NCBI GenBank assembly: GCA_028293445.1
Contig: JAQGOU010000281.1
Coordinates: forward strand, 1 to 34,409
Direction: 5' to 3'
Source: Verrucomicrobiales bacterium
GTDB lineage: Bacteria > Verrucomicrobiota > Verrucomicrobiia > Limisphaerales > JACDHS01
DNA length: 34,409 nucleotides
Position numbers and translations under genes: made by a program. Below the pieces are notes generated by a model that ran no database searches, was not told where the DNA came from, and was given only the letters and a program-made list of their open reading frames with translations. Positions 9,501-17,591 of this stretch are shown in pieces (position 1 is the first letter of the stretch; each line of letters opens with the position of its first letter).

Positions 9501-11593
9501 ACGACAATGACGGGTTTCTCGACGTCTTGCTTGTTGGCAGCTCTGGCCCCGCACTAACCCAGCTTTGGCGAAATATGGGCAACGGGACGTTTACCAATGT
9601 GAACTCGGGTTTACCCCCGACTGCTGGCGGCCGTGCCAGTTGGGGGGACTACGATAATGATGGCCTTCTTGATGTCGCTTTAACTGGGGATTTTGGCAAC
9701 GAAAACTCCTGCCAGATTTGGCGCAACCTCGGAAACGGAACGTTCGCCAAAGTCGGCGGTATCGGCTACAGCATCGATTCCGTGGCCTGGGGCGATTATG
9801 ATAATGACGGCCGCCTCGATCTTATGCTGGGAGGTTGGTTTCAAGTCTGGCGGAATGCGGGGAATGGAGTCTTCACAAACATCAACGTCTACCCTGCCGA
9901 CTCCGCGGAGTCTTTTTCTTATTTCGGGACCGGCTCCGTGGCCTGGGGCGACTACGATAACGACGGTCGCCTGGATATTCTTTTCGCCGGTGATAACGAC
10001 GCCGCTGGACAGCCGATTACTCAGATCTGGCGCAACCTCGGCAATGGAACGTTTACAAATATCAATGCAGGTCTGCCCGGTGTCATCGGCTCGGTCGCCT
10101 GGGGTGATTACGATAATGACGGTCGTCTCGACGTTCTCCTGGCGGGAAATACACCCTCAGGTTACGTCTCGCAAATCTGGCGAAATGCAGGCAGCGGATT
10201 TTTCATCAACATCAATGCCGGCATCGGTGCTGCTCGTAACACCGTTTGGGGCGACTATGACAATGATGGACGCCTGGACATTCTAGCATCTTCTCCCGGT
10301 GGCTCTCAAATCTGGCGGAATGCTGGCGGCGGAACATTTAATCTTTTCTCCTCCCTTCCTGCAGCAAGCGCGGTTGCGTGGGGCGATTACGATAATGACA
10401 CTCGCCTGGATCTCCTCCTCGATGGCCAGCTGTTACACAACACGACCGGAAGCGCCACGAACGTTCCACCGACTACCCCGTCCGCTTTGGTCAGTTCCGT
10501 TAATGGACGAAACGTGTCGCTGAGTTGGAGCGCCGGCAACGACAGTGCAACACCTGCGGCCAGCCTCACTTATAATCTTCGCGTCGGCCTGAGCCCGACT
10601 TCTGGAGAGATCGTTCAGCCCTCTTCGGCCGCTAATGGCAAACCACGCCTCCCTCGTATGGGCAACGTCCAAAACGGAACCGACGCAATTCTGTCCAAGG
10701 GACCGGGCATTTACTATTGGAGCGTTCAGGCGCTTGACGGAGGCTTTGCCGGTTCCCCCTTCTCCACCACCAACTCATTTACGATCCTGCCGCTAGCCAC
10801 GGTCACGCAGGCAGAGGATGTCTCGGTTACCACTGCTACACTCGCAGGAACGGTGCTGGCCGGAACGACCCCTCAGCAATTTCAATTCCTTTACGGCACA
10901 AACGGCCTGTTCAACATTTCAACTCCTCTGCAAACCCTTGCGCCCGGAGAATTTTTCGTTCGGGTAACCGCCCACATCGGAGGGTTACTCCCGGGTACGA
11001 CTTACAATTTTAAATTGTTCGTTGTGAGCGATGTAGGCTCTACCAACTCGACCGCAACAACGTTCACGTCCTTTTTGTCAAATAAACCGACATTTGATTC
11101 CGTCGGCGCCACGAACCTCTCCACGAATTCGGCACTCCTGACTGCCCGGCTACAGCCCAATAACCGCACCACCTCCGCCGCGTTCTCATACGGCGTCAAT
11201 GGAGTGTACAACAACTTTACTTCGACCCAAACTTTTGAAGGCATCGATGACGTAATTGTAACTGCTCTGCTGCCCAACTTGAATCCCGGCCAAACCTATA
11301 ATTTCCGCTTCATTGCTGACAATTTCTGGGGCACTACCGTCAGCACAAATGGCACCTTCCAAACCCTTGTTCCACCCTTCACCCTCACGAACGCATTGGT
11401 GCAAACGAACGGGCAATTCAAGTTGCAATTCACTGGTCTGCCCAACACGCTTTACACCGTGCTTGTTTCGACGAACCTCAACGCGTGGGATGTCATCGGC
11501 ACGGCAACTCAACTGTCTCCGGGCTCGTTTCAATTCATCGACACAGGATCGACCAATCAGCCGAGACGCTTTTATCGTCTGCGCAATCCCTAA
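6515..11593 (+). CDS. Giant secreted LamG / Fn3-like / FG-GAP (VCBS) repeat protein
   Basis: A 1692-residue protein with a signal peptide ending near SLASHAQ (about residue 36). Order: LamG 1 (about 37-265); three 90-95-residue Fn3-like modules with WFEWGTTTNYG and TYHYRV motifs (275-560); a fourth such module split by LamG 2 (about 613-838); a further module (878-972); an FG-GAP/VCBS stretch (973-1310) with seven WGDYDNDG-type calcium loops alternating with IWRNLGNGTF; an Fn3 domain (1314-1426); two more modules; and a 70-residue C-terminal domain ending RFYRL. Seven FG-GAP units suggest a complete seven-bladed integrin-like propeller. It is probably exported for adhesion or glycan binding, and no catalytic domain is evident. 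No Shine-Dalgarno is clear before the ATG. A GC-rich hairpin follows the stop. Confidence 0.9.
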   Translation: MKTFGFFKLSFTTFRSWSFFLTTILVLAGSLASHAQIGAGSALQFDGVDDSVIWSRGQFPTPVNSFTMEVWVKPAKGRTNTAESNSGFSGTANQSYAIFPELGSDSYGASHSAAGISVGTNGVSVVEHSAGYMPTLLVYNIPITNWTHIAVVYSNRQPSLYINGAFIKTGLMSGLTVVHPSAWLCDSIFGYGPFQGQIDELRIWNTVRTPSQIATNRNSPLMGTEANLIAYFKLNEGIGTITFNSSGNTAASLTSGVAWVSSTAPIVGPLLPVALPTTSISISSGTLNAWVNPDSRATTAWFEYGTTTGYGNTTSGQALGSGASKVDVSMTITNLLSATTYYWRVVSSNSLETTFASNSFTTLPVIPIATTTGASEIAGASAILNGSVVPNSLVAKAWFEWGPTTNYGFVTALQAIASGTNTVPISQAISNLNVASTYHYRVAISNTDATIRGTDQSFATFSGAVTVATAAATSITDYSTVFNGMGSATNGLAVEVWFEWGTNTGYGFKTSLQTIGSGTNNAPISEAITNLLIGSSYHFRIVGSNNAGIFQGNDQSFITLSSPPTVTTTPATVMNATSALLNGTVSGHGVDTESWFQWGPTTNLGFNTIRQTNNARGLYFDGTNDYVSTGSGRFLDVSNNFTIEFWALPTAARAETIETNAAISGVGGQRYAIFPELQASGYGAGVSVGTNGVSVFEHASALLTSTLVYTGALSGWTHVAVVYTNRQPSLYLNGILVRTGVTSASPTVRPSANFGESGTGYGPYQGSLKDVRIWNTPLSQTTLQQWRNQLLTTRHPFYSNLIGNWILDEGTGVTTQDSSPRAGNGTLVNGVTWMGNLTNVSSFLTPLAAGTTYYFRLLASNSFGLFNGTTLSFTTTVQPSVITDNSTNLDRTSATLNGRINPNGINTGYQFQWGTTSTYGSSNAFVGIGNGTNLVTGSASISNLIGATVYHYRIVATNNSGISYGLDNTFVTASWFSNVVSGLPTLDKVTAEWGDYDNDGFLDVLLVGSSGPALTQLWRNMGNGTFTNVNSGLPPTAGGRASWGDYDNDGLLDVALTGDFGNENSCQIWRNLGNGTFAKVGGIGYSIDSVAWGDYDNDGRLDLMLGGWFQVWRNAGNGVFTNINVYPADSAESFSYFGTGSVAWGDYDNDGRLDILFAGDNDAAGQPITQIWRNLGNGTFTNINAGLPGVIGSVAWGDYDNDGRLDVLLAGNTPSGYVSQIWRNAGSGFFININAGIGAARNTVWGDYDNDGRLDILASSPGGSQIWRNAGGGTFNLFSSLPAASAVAWGDYDNDTRLDLLLDGQLLHNTTGSATNVPPTTPSALVSSVNGRNVSLSWSAGNDSATPAASLTYNLRVGLSPTSGEIVQPSSAANGKPRLPRMGNVQNGTDAILSKGPGIYYWSVQALDGGFAGSPFSTTNSFTILPLATVTQAEDVSVTTATLAGTVLAGTTPQQFQFLYGTNGLFNISTPLQTLAPGEFFVRVTAHIGGLLPGTTYNFKLFVVSDVGSTNSTATTFTSFLSNKPTFDSVGATNLSTNSALLTARLQPNNRTTSAAFSYGVNGVYNNFTSTQTFEGIDDVIVTALLPNLNPGQTYNFRFIADNFWGTTVSTNGTFQTLVPPFTLTNALVQTNGQFKLQFTGLPNTLYTVLVSTNLNAWDVIGTATQLSPGSFQFIDTGSTNQPRRFYRLRNP
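9430..10440 (+). repeat. Seven FG-GAP/VCBS repeats within the LamG protein
   Basis: Seven copies of W-G-D-Y-D-N-D-[GT] followed by [RFL]-LD, each about 45 residues apart, alternate with six good copies of [IVL]WRN-G-G-F. The first six loops keep the final Gly of the DxDxDG calcium loop; the seventh reads DYDNDTRLD and loses it. At DNA level the GATTACGATAATGAC core is strongly conserved between units. Confidence 0.9.
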
Positions 11594-11619
11594 TGAAGGA
11601 CTGAATGCGGCTTTCGAAA

Positions 11620-11646
11620 GAAGCGCGGGGAGGTCGCCCGCGCTTC
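11620..11646 (+). terminator. GC-rich hairpin after the LamG/FG-GAP gene
   Basis: GAAGCGCGGG (11620-11629) and CCCGCGCTTC (11637-11646) make a perfect 10-bp stem with a 7-nt loop, 26 bp after the stop codon. There is no U-tract, so it may stabilise the 3' end or act as a weak terminator. From here to the next hairpin at 11844 I see no gene. Confidence 0.45.
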
Positions 11647-11843
11647 TAACACCTCTTGACCAAAAGTACCAGCGTGGGCATTCTCCGAACGTTCGTGAAC
11701 ACCACTGCGACAATTCAATCTCTGATGCGAAACAACATTCGCGTTGTCGTCGCGCTGCGCTGTCGCAATCTCTGGTCCGTTATTCTTAAACGCACCGGTC
11801 AGCAGGAGAAAACAATCTAGTTCAACGAACCACAGAATTTTCA

Positions 11844-11880
11844 AACCCTGCTCGCCGAAAAGTGAGCAGGGTTTTTTATT
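11844..11880 (+). terminator. Strong intrinsic terminator just before the MFS gene
   Basis: AACCCTGCTC (11844-11853) pairs perfectly with GAGCAGGGTT (11864-11873) across a 10-nt loop and runs into TTTTTTATTTT. It ends only a few bases before the MFS start codon at 11885. It could close the transcript of the 5-kb gene upstream or act as an attenuator for the transporter. Confidence 0.85.
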
Positions 11881-11884
11881 TTCC

Positions 11885-13057
11885 ATGAACACTGAAAACC
11901 CAACCTTGATGTCCAGTCTGCGAACGTTACCGCGTCCGGTCTGGATTCTTTTCGTCGGCTCGTTTCTGAACAAATTTGGGGCGTTTGTCATTCCGTTCCT
12001 CGCGATTTACCTGACACGCCAAGGTTACACGCTCGCCGATGCGGGTCTCGCGATCAGCGCTTATGGCGTTGGCAATCTCGTCGCTTCGTTGCTCGGCGGA
12101 TATCTCGCGGACACGATTGGTCGACGCAAAACGATCGTGCTGTCGATGGTGTCCGGTGCCGTCTCGATGTTACTGCTCTCGCAGGCGCACGGCCTCCCCG
12201 CGATCATGCTCCTGGCCGCACTCACCGGGTTGACCAACGAATTGTATCGACCGGCCGCGAGCGCGTTGCTGGCGGACCTAGTTCCAACCGGCCAACGCGT
12301 CACGGCGTTTTCGGCGTATCGGATGGCCTTCAACGCTGGCTGGGCATTCGGTCCGGCCGTGGCGGGCTTCCTGGCAAATTACGGCTACTTCTGGTTGTTC
12401 ATCGGTGACGCTGCCACTTCGATTCTGTTTGGGCTGGTCGCGTGGTTCGCCCTGCCCCGCGGTGTACGTGGCCAACAAAAAAGTATTCCATGGAGTGAGG
12501 CGCTCAAGACGTTGCGCCACGATCGACGACTGCATCAGGCCATGCTCGCGGCCATGACTATTTCGCTGGTGCTCTTCCAAATGAGTTCCACCTTCGGGTT
12601 GTATGTGACGCATCTTGGATTTTCACCGGCGACTTATGGCGCGCTGATTTCGTTAAACGGTGCGCTGGTGGTCTTTTGTGAACTGCCGCTCACCACGATC
12701 ACGCGCCGCTTTCCAGTGCGACGCATGATTGCGCTCGGTTATCTGCTGCAAGGTTTTGGATTTGCACTCACCGGTTGCGCGCACACCGTGCCGATGCTCG
12801 TCGTATGCGTGATTGTTTTTACTTTCGGCGAAATGATAGGCATGCCGCTGGCGGGCGCTTACGTGGCCGATCTTTCACCACCACACATGCGTGGACGTTA
12901 CTCGGGCGCTTACGGTCTCACGTGGGCGTGCGGACTGATCATCGGCCCGGCCATGGGGATGAGATTATTTGCGATCGGCCCAGCGGTGCTCTGGTTCACC
13001 TGCGGCGCACTCGGCGTGCTCGCGGCCCTGATTATTCTGGCGAATAGCAAAACCTGA
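11885..13057 (+). CDS. MFS transporter (probable drug/small-molecule efflux)
   Basis: A 390-residue polytopic membrane protein with about 12 hydrophobic segments. The loop 2-3 signature GGYLADTIGRRK lies at residues 71-82, and a motif-C-like segment AFNAGWAFGPAVAGFL in the TM5 region, typical of drug:proton antiporters of the DHA1 kind. The substrate cannot be told. I start at the ATG at 11885, because the open frame further upstream runs through the terminator hairpin and adds a hydrophilic stretch of no known kind. A second ATG at 11909 (MSSLRTLPRPVW) would move the start clear of the U-tract. It converges on the VOC gene with 66 bp between them and is not obviously part of an operon. Confidence 0.9.
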   Translation: MNTENPTLMSSLRTLPRPVWILFVGSFLNKFGAFVIPFLAIYLTRQGYTLADAGLAISAYGVGNLVASLLGGYLADTIGRRKTIVLSMVSGAVSMLLLSQAHGLPAIMLLAALTGLTNELYRPAASALLADLVPTGQRVTAFSAYRMAFNAGWAFGPAVAGFLANYGYFWLFIGDAATSILFGLVAWFALPRGVRGQQKSIPWSEALKTLRHDRRLHQAMLAAMTISLVLFQMSSTFGLYVTHLGFSPATYGALISLNGALVVFCELPLTTITRRFPVRRMIALGYLLQGFGFALTGCAHTVPMLVVCVIVFTFGEMIGMPLAGAYVADLSPPHMRGRYSGAYGLTWACGLIIGPAMGMRLFAIGPAVLWFTCGALGVLAALIILANSKT

Positions 13058-13123
13058 CCGGTTTAATGTGGCCCCATAATGAACGATGGCATGGCGTTAC
13101 GATCCGCCCCTGAACGGGCAGTT

Positions 13124-13609
13124 TTACCGTCCTTCAGCGGCCTTCTTTAAACCGGCGATGTCGAGTTTAACCATTTTCAGCATGGCTTTCATCACGCGCT
13201 GCGACTTCGCGGGATCAGGGTCATTGAACATCTCCTGCAGGGCCGTCGGCACGATCTGCCAGGAAAGACCATATTTGTCCTGGAGCCAACCGCATTGGAC
13301 TTCCTTGCCGCCTTGAGACAGTTTCTCCCAGTAATAATCCACTTCCTCCTGATTCTCGCAGTTGACCACAAACGAAACCGCTTCGGTGAACTTAAAGATC
13401 GGGCCGCCATTTAAACCGAGAAACTCCTGTCCGTTCAGCTCGAACTCAACGGTCATCACCGTCCCCTTCGGTTGTCCTGAAGCCGCCGCACCTGCGTCGT
13501 CATAGTGCGTCGTCCGTCCCATTTTTGAATTCTTGAAAACCGAGGTATAAAACTTCGCCGCCTCTTCCGCCTGACCATCGAACCACAAACACGAAGTGAT
13601 TTTTTGCAT
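13124..13609 (-). CDS. VOC-superfamily protein, PhnB / 3-demethylubiquinone methyltransferase-like family
   Basis: A 161-residue cytoplasmic protein starting MQKITSCLWFDGQAEEAAKF, with SVFKNSK, GTVMTVEFELNGQEFLGLNGG, FVVNCENQEEVDYYWEKLSQ, GWLQDKYGLSWQIVP and a C-terminal MKAMLKMVKLDI. This order is characteristic of the PhnB-like VOC family, which has a glyoxalase/bleomycin-resistance fold. Members are widespread and mostly of unknown function; the name 'methyltransferase' is historical and no methyl-transfer activity is implied. The start is well supported: AAGGAG lies at 13620-13625, 10 nt from the ATG, one of the few clear Shine-Dalgarno sites here. It is divergent from the 556-residue secreted protein gene. 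Confidence 0.93.
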   Translation of the reverse strand: MQKITSCLWFDGQAEEAAKFYTSVFKNSKMGRTTHYDDAGAAASGQPKGTVMTVEFELNGQEFLGLNGGPIFKFTEAVSFVVNCENQEEVDYYWEKLSQGGKEVQCGWLQDKYGLSWQIVPTALQEMFNDPDPAKSQRVMKAMLKMVKLDIAGLKKAAEGR

Positions 13610-13778
13610 ACGATTTTTGCTCCTTGGTTGAAGGATAATGGAAACACCTTCTTTTGCGTCCCCGAAAACGTCACCATCTCCCGCACTATAGGTGAAGTTC
13701 TCGCTTTCCTCCCCCCCGGTGCTCCCCGATACGGAAAATAGAGTGCTTCCACTCTTTTAAGATGATAGAACGGTCAGC

Positions 13779-15449
13779 GTGAAGTTCGACCGTCCGAAGG
13801 GGTGTTCCGTCATCCTGCTTTCTTTTCTCCTGTTCGCCTCGGGACAAACGCGGGCTCAAGTCCTGGTGCAGATCGGGAAGAATTTCGCCGGCAGCACCTA
13901 TGGCGTTAATACTCCTTATATACCTGCCGATGGCAATGGCGCGATCGGGCCGCGTCATTTCATGGAGTTTATCAATGGCACCGTCGCCGTTTATAACAAA
14001 ACCAACGGCTTAAGCGTGCAGCGCAAAACGAATCTGAAATTCTGGTCCGATGCCGGGTTGATCATCTCGCCCGACTCCGCTCTTTCCGATCCACGCGTGC
14101 TCTATGATCCCTCCGTGCAACGTTGGTTTGCCACGCAGATCAATGTCAATGGAAGCGCCAGCGACCCTTCGCTCGAGGCTAATGATTTCCTGCTCGCGAT
14201 CTCGACCACTTCCGACCCGACCAGCCCATGGCGCGCGGTCGCCTTTCAATCAGATCCTGACAATGGCTATTTCGCGGATTTCCCAACGATCGGTATTGAT
14301 GCGAATGCTGTTTATTTGTCGGGGGATTTTTACCATGGCGAAGAATTTCCAATAGGGCCCGGTTTGGTTTCCCTTCCGAAGGCCGATTTACTCGCGACCA
14401 TTCCGACCATTGCCAATCGCACCTGGTTCGGCGTCATGGATTACGCCGTGCGCGGCGATGTTCTGCAACCGGCCATCTGTTTCGACGGCAGCAGCACCGG
14501 CAATGTGCTGGCGATGATTGATATTGGCTCTGACAGCACGCCCTTTTCGAACATCGTGAGCTTTGCCGTGCAAAATGCCGGCACCCCGAGCGCCACGCTC
14601 ACCGCAGCCTCCCATCTCGATATCCCGCCTTACATTGTTCCCTTTAACTTCGAGCTCGGCCTTCCGAACTTTAACCCGACCCAACCCGATGACACCTCGT
14701 ATCTTTCTGCCAACGACGCCCGGATCTCGGCCAACGTTTACGCCGTAAACGGCGTCCTTTACGCGGTTCACAGTACCGAATTCGCTGGCCACATCGCGAT
14801 TCGGTGGTATCGCATCAGTGCCACAACCCGCACACTTCTCGAAGTCGGCACAATCACCGACGCCAATCTCGATTTATTCTATCCCTCCATCGCGGCGAAT
14901 AATGATGGCACCGTCGTCATTGGATGTAACGGTTCCAGCAGCACCACGTATGTAAGCAGTTTCGCTTTTGTTGGCCAGACGATAAATGGAGTCACCACCT
15001 TCGGCGCGCCGACCCTGCTCCAGAGCGGCGTGATCGAGTACCATGGCGACGACGAATTTTTAGCCGAACTCCTCGAGGAACCGCTCAGCAGCCGATGGGG
15101 CGATTACAGCGCAACCTCAGTGGATCCAACCAACCCGACGCACTTCTGGACCATCCAGATGATTCCCTCCGACGAAGCGAACGCGGACGTCTGGTCCACC
15201 CACATCACTGAAATCATCACGACGCAGCCGGTCACCCCACCGATTCTTTCGATCACGCTCTCGAACAACAATACCTTCGTCTCCTGGCCGATCTCCAACG
15301 GAATTTTCAACCTCGAATCCAAAACGAATCTTGGCTCGACCAATGGCTGGACGTTAATCGCGCAAAATCTTTCCACGAACAACGGTCGCGTTTCGTTCCA
15401 ATCCGCCCTGACCAACCAGACGACCTTCTTCCGCCTGCACAAGCCGTGA
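13779..15449 (+). CDS. Secreted protein of unknown function with FFRL C-terminal domain
   Basis: A 556-residue protein beginning at a GTG (13779). The hydrophobic stretch SVILLSFLLFASGQTRA ending AQ is a signal peptide. The body (about 28-480) has repeated beta-rich segments with WF, DPRVLYDPSVQRWFATQ, DFPTIGIDANAVYLSGD and SRWGDYSATSVDPTNPTHFW, which suggest a propeller-like exported protein; I do not recognise a named family. The last 70 residues (SWPISNGIFNLESKTNLG through TTFFRLHKP) form a small domain of the same kind as the C-terminus of the 1692-residue protein, found in many secreted Verrucomicrobia proteins and possibly a sorting signal. No catalytic motif is evident. A 6-bp hairpin (13740-13755) lies just before the start. 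Confidence 0.85.
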   Translation: MKFDRPKGCSVILLSFLLFASGQTRAQVLVQIGKNFAGSTYGVNTPYIPADGNGAIGPRHFMEFINGTVAVYNKTNGLSVQRKTNLKFWSDAGLIISPDSALSDPRVLYDPSVQRWFATQINVNGSASDPSLEANDFLLAISTTSDPTSPWRAVAFQSDPDNGYFADFPTIGIDANAVYLSGDFYHGEEFPIGPGLVSLPKADLLATIPTIANRTWFGVMDYAVRGDVLQPAICFDGSSTGNVLAMIDIGSDSTPFSNIVSFAVQNAGTPSATLTAASHLDIPPYIVPFNFELGLPNFNPTQPDDTSYLSANDARISANVYAVNGVLYAVHSTEFAGHIAIRWYRISATTRTLLEVGTITDANLDLFYPSIAANNDGTVVIGCNGSSSTTYVSSFAFVGQTINGVTTFGAPTLLQSGVIEYHGDDEFLAELLEEPLSSRWGDYSATSVDPTNPTHFWTIQMIPSDEANADVWSTHITEIITTQPVTPPILSITLSNNNTFVSWPISNGIFNLESKTNLGSTNGWTLIAQNLSTNNGRVSFQSALTNQTTFFRLHKP

Positions 15450-15457
15450 GCAGAACG

Positions 15458-15486
15458 CCGGGACATGTTCTCGGGAGTTGCTTTTT
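15458..15486 (+). terminator. Possible terminator of the 556-residue secreted protein gene
   Basis: CCGGGA (15458-15463) and TCTCGG (15469-15474) can pair with one G-U wobble over a 5-nt loop, starting 8 bp after the stop. A run of six T follows at 15482-15487, 7 nt from the stem, further than usual. Confidence 0.35.
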
Positions 15487-15601
15487 TAAGCACGCGAAAG
15501 CGTCGCCCCAACTCGGATAACGTCCACGGTCGTCCCTGACTAAGTGGGAACACTTGATGGATTGGATGGCGATGTCCGCAGACGCGGCCAACAGAGATTC
15601 A

Positions 15602-17428
15602 TCAGCCGTGGATGATTACTTGAATGTTGTCGGGAAGATTCTTTGCGACTTCTGTCACCACATTCCCTTTGAGAAGAGAAACGAGTCCGTGGCGATGCGG
15701 CGAACCGAGGAGAAGCATGTCGACTCCGAGCGTGGCGGCGAGATCGAGGATCGTTCCCGCGGGGTTATCACTCACAACATAAATTGGAACGACCGGCACC
15801 TCGTTCTCCTGGCCCAGTTTGAGAATCGGATACATGATGGCGGCTGCCGCCTTGTCGTCCTGCCAACGCGGGCGTTCCTGCTTGAAAAGTTGCCCAGGGA
15901 CATTGACGGCCAGTTCTTTCACAAACAAAACGTAAAGTGTGCCTTGCCGAAGTCGGGCTTCTTCGAGAGCGAACTTCAAGACGGGCGTCATGCCACGCGC
16001 GGCGACCATGATCGTTTGGCCGACGGAGAGGTTTAACTTGAATCCGTGCGCTGAACCGGGTTCAACATGCGCGGCCACTTCCGCGGAAACGGTTAAGGTG
16101 CGCAAACCAGCCCGACGTTGGGCCCAACCGCGCAATCCGAATCCGACCAACAATACGAGGCAGGCGAAGAAGAGCGCGTCCTGCTTGGTTTTAGCGACGG
16201 TGAGTTCGACAGCAAACAAGATCAGGAACGTTGCGCCCATGATGGCTCGTTCGTGCCAGTGAAGCTTGAGATTCCGGTTGAAGGTGCAGGACCCAAGATT
16301 AACCGTGATCGCACCGATCACCCCGATTGCATAAAGACCCATCAAAGATTCGAGGCTTCGAGAGAATGCCACCACGCCAATCGGCAAAATAGCCGCGAGA
16401 CCAAGCGGCCACCAAGGGACACCGTATCGATTCAGGCGGGTAAAATTCCGAGGCATCTCTCCATCACGGGCCAACATATAAATCAAACCGATTAAGGCCG
16501 AGATCGCGGTATTAACAGCACTGAGAAGTAACAGTCCCACCACGATACCAGTGATGACGGCGAAGATGGTGCCGAAAGCGGCTCCAAAGACGTAGCCGGA
16601 ATAATACTGCGCGAGGACGCTCAGCATGTCTTCCCATCGCTCGCGCAAGAGCGGTTCCATATCTTTCGGCATGGAAAGCATCGCCCATCCAAGGAGCGAG
16701 GTGCCGACAACTACCTCGAGCGCGACTGGAAGAATCGATTTCAAAGCGGTGCGTCCGACGCGAGGCATTTCCATGGTCGTGTTGCGGTCAAGCTTCATGA
16801 CGCCGGTGAGATTCGCGATGGCTTCGACGCCGCTGAGCGCAAGGATCATCCCAGTGAAGGCAAGCCAGTTCTTTCCGAATCCAGAACTTAACGGCTGCAG
16901 ATTTTTTGTGGAAAGATGAGGCAGGCTCCAGGCGATAATCAACACCACGACAATCAGCATGGGCGCGGCGAGAGACATGGCGAAGCTGCCGCTGTGTTTC
17001 GGGCCGAAACAGTTGATCGCGACAATGAGCAGAATACACCCAACGGTTGCCGCGGGAACCCACGCCTCCGGCACGCGAAAGTAATTCATGGCCGCCCAGC
17101 AACTCATTGCCGCGGTTACGGTGAAATTGGCGACAAGCAGGAGAGCGCCCATGACGGCGAGAAAACGGCTTTGTTCGCGGGCCGCTGAATAGACTCCGCC
17201 TCCATCGGGAAAATGTTTGCAGACCAGGATGTAGTTATAGGCAACGAGACCGGTCAACGCGCAAACGGCGATGATAATCGGAAGGGCCTGATAGCTGGCA
17301 ATCGCGAAAGCACTGCTGAAGGCAAAGCCGATGACGTAGGCTTTGCTCGTCCCCCAATCCCCATATAGTAGAGCCGCAGCACGCGCCCAACCTACGTTGC
17401 GGGGGCGATGAACACCTGATGGCTCCAT
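15602..17428 (-). CDS. APC-family amino-acid permease fused to a universal stress (UspA) domain
   Basis: A 608-residue protein. Residues about 25-445 contain 11-12 hydrophobic helices, with features of the amino acid-polyamine-organocation superfamily: an early GFAFSSAFAIASY helix, YNYILVCKHFPDGGGVYSAA, and an ALSGVEAIANLTGVMK segment. After the last helix a soluble domain (about 475-608) resembles UspA. It starts TIMVAARGMTPVLKFALEEA and ends with LLLGSPHRHGLVSLLKGN, which fits the nucleotide-binding G-2X-G-9X-G(N) signature only approximately. Permease-Usp fusions are known, and the Usp part is thought to sense nucleotides or stress. The substrate is unknown. The gene lies downstream of the GH25 gene but is separated from it by a strong terminator. 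Confidence 0.92.
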   Translation of the reverse strand: MEPSGVHRPRNVGWARAAALLYGDWGTSKAYVIGFAFSSAFAIASYQALPIIIAVCALTGLVAYNYILVCKHFPDGGGVYSAAREQSRFLAVMGALLLVANFTVTAAMSCWAAMNYFRVPEAWVPAATVGCILLIVAINCFGPKHSGSFAMSLAAPMLIVVVLIIAWSLPHLSTKNLQPLSSGFGKNWLAFTGMILALSGVEAIANLTGVMKLDRNTTMEMPRVGRTALKSILPVALEVVVGTSLLGWAMLSMPKDMEPLLRERWEDMLSVLAQYYSGYVFGAAFGTIFAVITGIVVGLLLLSAVNTAISALIGLIYMLARDGEMPRNFTRLNRYGVPWWPLGLAAILPIGVVAFSRSLESLMGLYAIGVIGAITVNLGSCTFNRNLKLHWHERAIMGATFLILFAVELTVAKTKQDALFFACLVLLVGFGLRGWAQRRAGLRTLTVSAEVAAHVEPGSAHGFKLNLSVGQTIMVAARGMTPVLKFALEEARLRQGTLYVLFVKELAVNVPGQLFKQERPRWQDDKAAAAIMYPILKLGQENEVPVVPIYVVSDNPAGTILDLAATLGVDMLLLGSPHRHGLVSLLKGNVVTEVAKNLPDNIQVIIHG

Positions 17429-17532
17429 AAATTTTTAACGATCAACTGCAGTCGCATTTGGATTCGGAGATACTGGAACGAAAATCCGGAGGTTCGTCAA
17501 ATAACAACCAACGGATTTTCCGGGTGAGCAGG

Positions 17533-17576
17533 ACAAAAAAAATCGGTTCCACCAACGAATGTCGATGGAACCGATC
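17533..17576 (-). terminator. Intrinsic terminator of the GH25 gene
   Basis: ATCGGTTCCA (17542-17551) and TGGAACCGAT (17566-17575) form a 10-bp stem with a 14-nt loop. On the minus strand the stem is followed by eight T. It sits 16 bp after the GH25 stop codon. Confidence 0.9.
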
Positions 17577-17591
17577 GTGACAAAAGACAGA

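Noticed and set aside
11744-11884. 47-residue N-terminal extension of the MFS transporter
   Set aside because: It is translated through the terminator hairpin and lacks features of an MFS N-terminus.
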